Source: Pseudoips prasinana
Taxonomy: Eukaryota; Arthropoda; Insecta; Lepidoptera; Nolidae
DNA length: 64,000 bases
NCBI GenBank assembly: GCA_951640165.1
Contig: OX621263.1
Location: 3,556,501-3,620,500, forward strand
Direction: 5' to 3'
The position numbers and the translations under genes were made by a program. This document shows, one piece after another, positions 59,101-64,000 of the stretch (its first letter is position 1; every line of letters starts with the position of its first letter). The notes under the pieces were generated by a model. The model was given only the letters and a program-made list of their open reading frames with translations, was not told the DNA's origin and did no database searches.

Positions 59101-61991
59101 CGAATGATGGAATTTGTATGAATACAAATAAACCTGCAATTTTGAAAGTCTTATTACTTTGAATTACGGTCCATTTCGATTTGTTTTGAATGTGTGATAG
59201 ATGCGGTAGAGGACACATCGAGACGCCACGTCTCTCCGCAGGGCTAGATGTTAAGAAAGGAAGGCATTCATTCGCTCAAAGGGCAGTCAGACTGGGGAAG
59301 TACCTCCACCTTACAGAAGAAATTCCTTAATAATAACATCAATCCTTTTACACGTGCAGTCTGTGGGTCAACTTTACGCAGAGGGTATACAGTAGCTTGC
59401 GCATACAATATAACAACACGTTCCGGGTGTTGATGGGGTTGCCGCGTTATTGTAGCGCGTCCGGAATGCTTGCCGACGCGACCGTTGATAGCTTTTCGGC
59501 CATCATACGCAAAAGGTCCGCATCTCTGCTACGTCGTATGCGCGCCAGCCCCAACAGCACTCTTAAAACTTTGGTCGATAGGTGGGACTCTCCGATCTTG
59601 GGAAGGTGGATACGACTGCACGCGTACGAGTCAAGTAGACATTTCCCAGAGTCGGCGGGCTCTGCCACGATGTTCACGCAGCTAGAAATATTTTTTTACT
59701 AACATTAGTTTATAAGTTGTCATTGTAACTAACACATATGGAATTTACTCTGAATTAAATTATTATTATTATTATTTAATGTTATGCTTCCGAGGGTGAG
59801 TAAGTTCGCCAGAGCTCATTGGGGTGGGGGGAAGGGTCAGCAACACTTGCTTGCTGACTTTAAAAGGCCGACAACGCACCCGCGACACCTCTGGTGTTAC
59901 GAGTGTCTATGGGCGGCGGTGATCACTTACCATCAGGTGACCCACTTGCTCGTTTGTCGCCCACTTATAAAAAAAGGATTTTTTTTTTTTTCTTTCCTTC
60001 TTCAGTATACTTACTTGAATTATTGGTGATCCTGGTAAGTTTCTTCTTACATATGAACGGCATATACCCCCACCTGTCATCAGCAATAGCATCACACGGC
60101 TCTCTATGTATTGATAGATCGTAGAATAGATGTGCACACCTGTTTGGATGGCGTGGCATGTATGTATCCCATTCGTGGTATACTTCGTCTATTGGTATAC
60201 CTGCAACATTAAAAACATAAATTTATGTACGAGAAAGGAGGTTCAAGAAGCTGGTGAAGCCGGTTCCCATAGTTCTTAGGGCTTTAAATAGGTAATTTAC
60301 AAAAAAAAAAACGGCCAAGTGCGAGTCGGACTCAAGCAAGAAGGGTTCCGTACCGTTATCTATAAAAACGAGGAACAAATTCATGTTTGTTGTATGGGAG
60401 AGTTTATTATATTTAGTTTTTAGTATTTTTTATTATAGCGGCAACAGAAATACATCATCTGTGAAATTTCAACCGTCTAACTATCACGGTTCATGAGATA
60501 CAGCCATGACACAGACAGACAGATAGCGAAGGCTTAGTAATAGAGTCCCGTTTTACCCTTTGGGTACGGAACCCTCAAAAAAAAAAACGATAAAATAATA
60601 AATATGTATACAAAAGCCTAAGTCTAGAGTAATCTAGAAAGTTATCCGTCGTCGTCGAAAACAATTTTCGTGGCCGCCACTCGAGTACCTTTCTGCACCA
60701 GCGAGCTATGTGCCCTGCCCACTGCCACTTCAGCTTGGCAATTCTTCGGGTTATGTAGGCTACCTTAGTTCGCCATTTCTAATTTGATCTCGCAGGGAAA
60801 CTCCAAGCAGAGCCCTTTTCATTTCTCTTTGGGTGGCCTTGAGCGGAATGAGTTTAGTCTAGCTTATAATAAGATAATTATATTTTTTTGTACAAACCAT
60901 CAACAGTCTCAAATTGGCCTTCAACTTTTGCGTCAGATAAACCAATATGTGTAAAAGGAAACCTTCGAGGCGACATGTCTTCCGATGTAGTCATTCCCCA
61001 AAAATCTTTAATAATTTCAGCCTCTTCTTTATTTTCTGGATAAAATAATAGCGCCTTTTCTGTCTCACATACTGCTACAGCTTCTAACCATGATGTGGGT
61101 CTTGTGTGGATTTTATATAAGCTATTGGTCTCATTTATAAACGTGTAACCCCTCCAGATATTAGCTTTTGTTCCACCTGCAAAATAAATACATGTTTCAA
61201 ACTTTCATTTATCATAATTAAACATGAAAAGGTATAAACACGACCATCTTCTATTGTTATAGTCGGAAAAATAGCAATAAAGGTAGTTGCGACTTGCGTT
61301 AATATTTCACCGCTGCGCCATACATGCTGTTGGTTAGCCATGCTTGTAACTTTCTTCTTACATATGAACTGGTTGCGAATTGCGACACCTCGCTGTATCC
61401 TCAAGCATTGCGAACTTTCTTGGATTATTAGAAATGCTTGTAACTGTATTCTTACATAAGAACCGGTTGCAATACATCGCTGTTTCATCAACCATTGCGT
61501 ACTTACTTGGATTATTATCCGTGCTTGTAGCTTTCTTCTTACAGATGAACCAGTTGCGACACTGCGCTATATCCTCATCAAGCATAGCGTATACTTACTT
61601 TGATTATTAGCGATGCTTGTAGCTTTCTTCTCCACTATGAACCGTTTGTGAGACCTCGCTATATCTTCATCAACCATAGCGTACTTACTTAGATTATTAG
61701 CCGTGCTTGTAAATTTGTCCTTACATATGAACCGATTGCGACACCCCACTATATCCTCGTCAACCACTGCGTACTTACTTGGATTATTAGCCGTGCTGGT
61801 AGCCCTCCTCTTACAGATGAACCGGTTGCGACACCTCGCTATATCCTCATCAACCAGGTCGCAGGAGCAGTGAGCATCATTGATTTGTAGATTGTATTGT
61901 AAATTTGCACAGTCTTCATCACCGACGATATATTTTGCGTTATTGGGCTCCCCTGGGGCCCATCTGTCGTATACCTCATTCATTGGTATTC
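53012..61991 (-). CDS. Gene 2 (spliced, 5' incomplete): CTLD - CTLD - 3x EGF - transmembrane protein
   Basis: Seven exons run leftwards: 61991-61779, 61176-60898, 60200-60015, 58823-58730, 56323-56168, 54336-54178, 53198-53012. All have AG/GT borders and the phases join without a break. The chain holds the C-terminal half of one CTLD with EPN, a second CTLD, three EGF modules, a single helix (VIAIVILVLILAFIIFSWLAI) and a short tail ending in VRQ and a stop. The N-terminal half of the first CTLD and the signal peptide must lie beyond 62 kb, probably off the window. Gene 1 is a shorter paralogue converging from the other side. A role as a surface lectin-like receptor is inferred from domains only. 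Confidence 0.78.
53199..54177. other. Gene 2 intron, no repeat recognised except (AATAG)n
   Basis: Pentanucleotide run at 53943-53968. Otherwise AT-rich without a visible gene. Confidence 0.5.
54178..54336 (-). CDS. Gene 2 exon: EGF module 3, absent from gene 1
   Basis: The acceptor is caatttcag and the donor is AAGT|gtaagt. The frame reads IPNEHLGEKCSAVSACHNYC, then LNNGTC, VCKCHVDYEGPRC and ETLKK. It resembles the previous EGF exon (HNYCLN..C, EG-x-RCE) and has the same phase on both sides, so it is probably an exon duplication. Gene 1 has no counterpart. Confidence 0.86.
54383..54590 (+). mobile_element. R1-clade 3'-UTR fragment
   Basis: CGTGCAAGCAGCTCCGGAAA, GACAGCGATCTGTTCGTGTC and GACGCAAAAGGGGGGCACCG match the 3'-UTR of 48598-49391 (read on its minus strand). 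Confidence 0.75.
54778..55155. mobile_element. Dispersed element (as 28111-28440), inverted
   Basis: CTATACATATAATAAAATCG and TAGGAAAGTCAAAACTGTAC at one end, GAACTGCGGGGCACAGCTA at the other. Confidence 0.55.
55255..55438 (+). mobile_element. Second copy of the 13645-13852 element
   Basis: TTCTGATTAAATTCGTTTCG, CCCCGGGACATGCCTGAGCT and ATCCTGGCTTACAGAAGTTG. It ends at the MITE of the next entry. Confidence 0.55.
55441..55767 (+). mobile_element. 327-bp MITE K with perfect 42-bp inverted ends
   Basis: CCACCAAGGGCACCCATCTG starts it, and the exact complement (CAGATGGGTGCCCTTGGTGG) ends it. The match extends without mismatch over 42 bp. GTCCACGAA(A/G)(A/G)GCACC recurs inside. No clear target duplication and no coding frame. 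Confidence 0.9.
55769..56135 (+). mobile_element. tRNA-derived SINE, second full copy
   Basis: GTTGGTCTAGCGGTAGCG (box A), GATTCAAATCTCGGG (box B), then the body as in 50303-50685. It abuts MITE K directly. Confidence 0.82.
56168..56323 (-). CDS. Gene 2 exon: end of EGF 1 and complete EGF 2
   Basis: The acceptor is ttcatttccag and the donor is GAC|gtaagt. CPKGFSGHRC closes EGF 1, then ACHNYCLNDRPC and VCQCDKNHEGLRC form EGF 2, followed by EILK. It is 156 bp and homologous to gene 1 exon 19337-19489. Confidence 0.87.
56546..56591. repeat. Perfect 21-bp palindrome with TTAC loop
   Basis: Left arm ATAGTATTATCCAGCACTGG+A, loop TTAC, right arm its exact complement. Confidence 0.97.
56595..56668. 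repeat. Perfect 35-bp palindrome with TTAC loop
   Basis: Left arm begins AAATTTATTTTATATAATAT and ends GTCTTGGGA, loop TTAC (56630-56633), right arm the exact complement. The right arm runs into a LINE A 3' end. Confidence 0.97.
56655..56800 (+). mobile_element. LINE A 3' end
   Basis: AAATGTTTTCATACAATCAA, TACTACAAACATGTTCTGAC and CAAGCGCTTTTTTAAAGTCT. The last ~15 bp of the family are missing. Confidence 0.8.
56801..57540. other. Unassigned sequence with a (GA)n run
   Basis: (GA)n at 57169-57186. No gene recognised. Confidence 0.4.
57543..57770 (-). mobile_element. tRNA-derived SINE, near-complete copy
   Basis: On the minus strand the head has GGCATGGTTGGCAAATGC-like box A and GAGTTCGATTCCCACCC (box B), and the tail has ATAGTACAAGCTCTGCTTAG. 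Its tail is the sequence duplicated at 17930 and 18425. Confidence 0.72.
57785..58335. mobile_element. Two tandem copies of the dispersed element of 28111-28440
   Basis: ATAATAAAATCGTAGGAAAG begins at about 57791 and 58029. Both share TTTTTAGAATTTTTGT, CATGGATTTACTTCAA and GGTCGGGTCAACATATAGGC. Only the second ends in the full GGGCACAGCTAGTTA. Confidence 0.65.
58340..58505 (+). mobile_element. SINE tail (as 50984-51238)
   Basis: TGAGTCATGGATGTTTTCTA, TCGCCTGGTACCCATAGCAC and (ATT)n end. Confidence 0.65.
58505..58622 (+). mobile_element. LINE A 3'-UTR scrap, diverged
   Basis: TGACAATAACTCAATATAAG and CTGGCTAAATAATTAAATCA recall 27890-27960. Confidence 0.5.
58622..58680 (-). mobile_element. 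SINE head scrap (as 50303-50685)
   Basis: CCCGGGATTTGTACCCAGGA and GACCAACGAGGCAGTC are the box B and 5' end, minus strand. Confidence 0.6.
58730..58823 (-). CDS. Gene 2 exon: first part of EGF module 1
   Basis: The acceptor is cttattccag and the donor is GCAG|gtatgg. The translation includes NACHIYCITGNCTVTEDG and LPKC, with four of the six EGF cysteines. It is homologous to gene 1 exon 13465-13561 (CFAGNCTVSENG). Confidence 0.82.
58913..59190 (-). mobile_element. MITE family D, partial
   Basis: TACAACATGTAACGTAATTA at one end, then CAAACACCCCAATA and ATAAAGTTTATTTTACTTTA in the order of 5778-5500 reversed. Confidence 0.6.
59250..59975 (+). mobile_element. Element F split by a LINE fragment
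   Basis: F left part 59258-59335 (GAAGTACCTCCACCTTACAG), right part 59775-59962 (GGGGTGGGGGGAAGGGTCAG, ACTTACCATCAGGTGACCCA). Confidence 0.7.
59343..59770 (+). mobile_element. LINE G fragment: RT C-terminal domain
   Basis: A frame at 59397-59702 reads MRIQYNNTFRVLMGLPRYCS, ASGMLADATVDSFSAIIRKR and SLLRRMRASPNSTLKTLVDR. This block is the usual end of a LINE common in Lepidoptera. It ends in (ATT)n at 59761-59774. Confidence 0.7.
60015..60200 (-). CDS. Gene 2 exon: degenerate C-terminal half of CTLD 2
   Basis: The acceptor is atgttgcag and the donor is TCAA|gtaagt. It starts GIPIDEVYHEWDTYMPRHPN and ends WGYMPFICKKKLTRITNNSS. At 186 bp it is 27 bp shorter than the other CTLD C-terminal exons. 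The EPN motif is replaced by PRHPN and the EDC element by NRCAHLF, so the classical Ca2+/sugar site is lost although the ending cysteine pattern (PCDAIADD..FICK) remains. CTLD 2 is therefore likely structural or protein-binding. Confidence 0.83.
60300..60590 (+). mobile_element. Short element with CGGCCAAGTGCGAGTCGG start
   Basis: Bounded by A-rich runs; CGGCCAAGTGCGAGTCGGAC, GAGATACAGCCATGACACAG and GTACGGAACCCT. Related to the M elements at 6979 and 11160 at its ends only. Confidence 0.6.
60662..60850 (-). mobile_element. RTE C-terminal fragment
   Basis: GGCCGCCACTCGAGTACCTT, GCCCACTGCCACTTCAGCTT and CTCGCAGGGAAACTCCAAGC match RTE coding sequence 22370-22565. It lies 48 bp left of the CTLD 2 exon. 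Confidence 0.8.
60898..61176 (-). CDS. Gene 2 exon: N-terminal half of CTLD 2
   Basis: The acceptor is tattttgcag and the donor is GATG|gtttgt. It reads WRGYTFINETNSLYKIHTRP, SWLEAVAVCETEKALLFYP, EEAEIIKDFWG and HIGLSDAKVEGQFETVDG. The length (279 bp), phase and motif order equal gene 1 exon 5835-6113. The W-x-E-A-x-x-x-C helix and HIGL strand are kept. Confidence 0.87.
61325..61865 (-). repeat. 90-bp tandem array of a CTLD exon end, with repeated splice donors
   Basis: About six copies of a 30-codon unit follow each other on the minus strand. Each has a VDED-like start, a CRNRFICK-like core, a T-S-x-x-NN-x-SK end and an AAGTAAGTA-like donor. The donor positions on the + strand end near 61780, 61690, 61600, 61508 and 61420, so spacings are 90, 90, 92 and 88 bp. 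The first three copies are in one frame. The 92-bp copy shifts the frame and the 88-bp copy shifts it back. Later copies decay (for example CRNSQ, MANQQHVW). The unit begins inside the true exon and ends in its intron. Confidence 0.85.
61779..61991 (-). CDS. Gene 2 exon: C-terminal half of CTLD 1, EPN type
   Basis: The acceptor on the minus strand is ttattacag and the first possible donor is CCAA|gtaagt. The frame starts GIPMNEVYDRWAPGEPNN, has GDEDCANLQYN, and ends CRNRFICKRRATSTANNPS. It is 213 bp and closely similar to gene 1 exon 6735-6947, including EPN and the cysteine positions. The reading frame does not stop at the donor: it runs on through two further 90-bp copies of the exon end (see the tandem array), so several alternative donors exist. 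Confidence 0.87.
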
Positions 61992-62194
61992 CTGTAATAA
62001 CAAAATTGTGAGTGTTGCTGATGATTGATGGCAAAGAATTTTACCACCCTATTTAAACATGTGGGAAAAAGAGAACAGAGTACGGGCAATAGCATAATGC
62101 CATCGCCAACCCGTCTGCCAAGCATGGCAATTATGGCATATATCCTTCCAAATGATGAAGACTTTCCATCGTTCGATCATCGATCGATCCCGCT

Positions 62195-62514
62195 TGTAGA
62201 CGGATGAGGTGTCGGGGCAGGGTCGGTAGACGTTAGTCCAACTCCCACAGGGCTGCGGTGGCAGTATGAGAAGTAGCTGTACTAGCGCCACGTGCAAGCA
62301 GCTCTGGGAAGACAGCGATCTGTTAGTGGCGCAGTCCGCTGTGCCGGACTGGCATGAATCGGCAATAGGGGAGGGCAGTCAAGAGTCCTCCCAGGGAACG
62401 TGCCCCGACTATCTAGGACATGGCGCAAAAGGGGGGCACCGGAGCAACATACCCGCGTTCCCGGGGCTCCCCCATCATGCGCCAAGAAAAGTCAACGGCA
62501 GGTTAGGCTTATAA
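62195..62514 (+). mobile_element. R1-clade 3'-UTR fragment
   Basis: GCCACGTGCAAGCAGCTCTG, GGCGCAAAAGGGGGGCACCG, CAACATACCCGCGTTCCCGG and AAGTCAACGGCAGGTTAGGC match the 48598 copy. Confidence 0.8.
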
Positions 62515-62812
62515 TTTTTAGTTTATTGCGCGTAAAACCACGGCTGTGCGCCTACAAAACTTTAGGTTTTGTTTAATATAAGTATAATTAAAATACCTAT
62601 TTAATTCGATATGATAATAAAAACAACACATTAAGATTAAGTTACAAGAATTGAAAGTAATTTTATTATTTGGAAACATCAAGTTTTGTTTATATTTGCA
62701 GATAATTTTAATCTCACATTGGACAGTACCTAAAGTAAACAAGATAAATATTTTGATGTTGTCAATGAGTGAACTATTGACAACAACAGAATATAGAACT
62801 ACGTGAAATAAC
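62515..62812. other. Unassigned AT-rich sequence
   Basis: Nothing recognised between two retroelement ends. Confidence 0.4.
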
Positions 62813-62814
62813 GC

Positions 62815-63252
62815 CATCATCATCATCATCATCATATCTGCCGAAAGACGTCCACTGCTAGACAAAGGCCTCCCCCAAGAATCTCCACAATTGCCGGTCT
62901 TGCGCTTTCGCATCCAGCAACTTCCAGCGACCCGTACAAGATCATCGGTCCATCTTGTAGGGGGCTTGCCCACGCTGCTCCTTCCGGTTCGTGGTCACCA
63001 CTCGAGAACGTTTCTGCTCCAAGGGCCGTGCTATGTTCCCCGCCCACCGCCACTTCAGTTTTGCAATTCTTTGGGCTATGTAGGACTTTGGTTCGCCTAC
63101 GGGTTTAGACATTCCTGATTCGATCCCGCAGGGACACTCCGAGCATAGTACTCTCCATTGCTCTTTGGGTGACCTTGTGCCTTGTAATAAGGCCCATGAT
63201 GAAGGACCACGTCTCTGTTCCGTAAGTCATCACTGGCAACACACACAGGTAC
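62815..63252 (-). mobile_element. RTE 3' end
   Basis: Starts on the + strand with (ATC)n and CCGAAAGACGTCCACTGCTA, then CTTGTAGGGGGCTTGCCCAC and TCTCTGTTCCGTAAGTCATC, matching 22206-22640. Point changes break the frame. Confidence 0.85.
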
Positions 63253-64000
63253 AAATAACGTAACATAATTATTATAATCAAAAATTTTAACAAAAAGAAA
63301 ACCTACTTCAGGACTAGTAGCTTTAAGGTGTACCCTTTCGCATTGGTCCAGTTCTGACAATGTGGCGTTGTTTTTTCATAGATGCCATAGACAGAACTGG
63401 ACCAAATTAAAATAGGACCACACGAGAAGCACCATACACACCTACGCGCTGGGAAAGTCCTGGATCGTGAGAAAGGCTACAAATATATAAATCAGACAAA
63501 TACCTGACCTTTGAGAAGATCGAACCCGCAAGGCGACCATGCATCGTAACCATAGCGCCAATCCTGCAGTCACATTAAACGAACGAGACCAACTAACCTT
63601 CTTTAAGTGTTATTTCCCTTTTCTAAAGCCAGCACCACTTTATTGGGACCAGTTAACCCCTAGAGAATATTCAGAACAGAAATGGTCCCAATAGTTAAAC
63701 TAACTTAGGCCCAGTACTATTACAAAATTAGAAAGGAAGTGGTCCCTGGTCCGAGTTTTGAACTGGGACCAGTTGCCCCCTAGCCCGTAAAAACTAGCAG
63801 CTCGCCCCGGCTTCGCGCACACACACACACACATACACTCTACCATACATACTTTCTCGTTTTTGCGTGGGGTTGTAAAAAAGAGTAAAAGGAAGAAAAA
63901 AATTTTGACATAATATTTTTTTTGGTTGATTTTAGATACTTATTAATAGTTCTGCAAAAACGTCGTACATTATTTTGTTCTATAATAAATAGTTTTCGTA
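63253..64000. other. Unassigned; GGGACCAGTT repeats and a small inverted repeat
   Basis: TTGGTCCAGTTCTG at 63345 and CAGAACTGGACCAA at 63391 form a 14-bp inverted repeat. GGGACCAGTTAACCCCTAG (63646) and GGGACCAGTTGCCCCCTAG (63766) are direct repeats. A (CA)n run lies at 63820-63834. Confidence 0.5.

Overview
The window looks like nuclear DNA of an arthropod, most likely a moth or butterfly. It is AT-rich, its host exons are short, bounded by GT/AG sites and separated by kilobase introns, and the rest is a dense mosaic of LINEs (Jockey/CR1-like, RTE-like, R1-like), tRNA- and 5S-derived SINEs and short inverted-repeat elements of kinds common in Lepidoptera. I saw no prokaryotic feature, rRNA array or CRISPR.

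Host genes. Two paralogous genes encode C-type lectin-like domain (CTLD) - EGF - transmembrane proteins and converge tail to tail. Gene 1 (+ strand, exons 5835-21413) has one CTLD split over two exons, two EGF modules, one membrane helix and a short tail; its 5' end is missing. Gene 2 (- strand, exons 61991-53012) has the end of one CTLD, a second complete but degenerate CTLD, three EGF modules, one helix and a short tail; its 5' end lies beyond the right edge. Exon phases match throughout and the CTLD exons have identical lengths (279 and 213 bp). The most unusual host feature is a 90-bp tandem array (61325-61865) made by repeated duplication of the 3' end of a gene 2 CTLD exon together with its splice donor. 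An orphan exon-like ORF (35075-35296) and a duplicated 27-codon ORF near 18.2 and 18.7 kb may be pieces of other genes.

Layout. 1-5.8 kb: LINE, transposase-like and R1 scraps. 5.8-21.4 kb: gene 1, with introns holding a 5S-SINE, a LINE with an intact 962-codon ORF2 (14623-17511) and several short elements. 21.6-27.1 kb: a Jockey-like LINE split by a nearly complete RTE-like LINE in the opposite orientation. 27.1-29.1 kb: inverted LINE 3' ends and short interspersed elements. 29.1-34.5 kb: a candidate large DNA transposon bounded by repeated GTTGATCC motifs, with a LINE and hAT remnants inside. 34.5-42.8 kb: an internally deleted LINE carrying two nested inverted-repeat elements, a DIRS-like fragment and a 92-bp tandem repeat. 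43-52.6 kb: an RTE-like LINE interrupted by an R1-clade copy with a clear 15-bp target duplication, and an inverted SINE pair. 53-62 kb: gene 2, with its introns again full of repeats. 62-64 kb: R1 and RTE 3' ends.

Function. The two lectin-like proteins would sit at the cell surface with CTLD and EGF modules outside, an arrangement that resembles selectins but probably arose independently. Immune recognition or adhesion is an inference. No operon-like or pathway relationship is visible among the remaining sequences, which are mobile elements. Letters A-I, K and M name repeat families within this window only.
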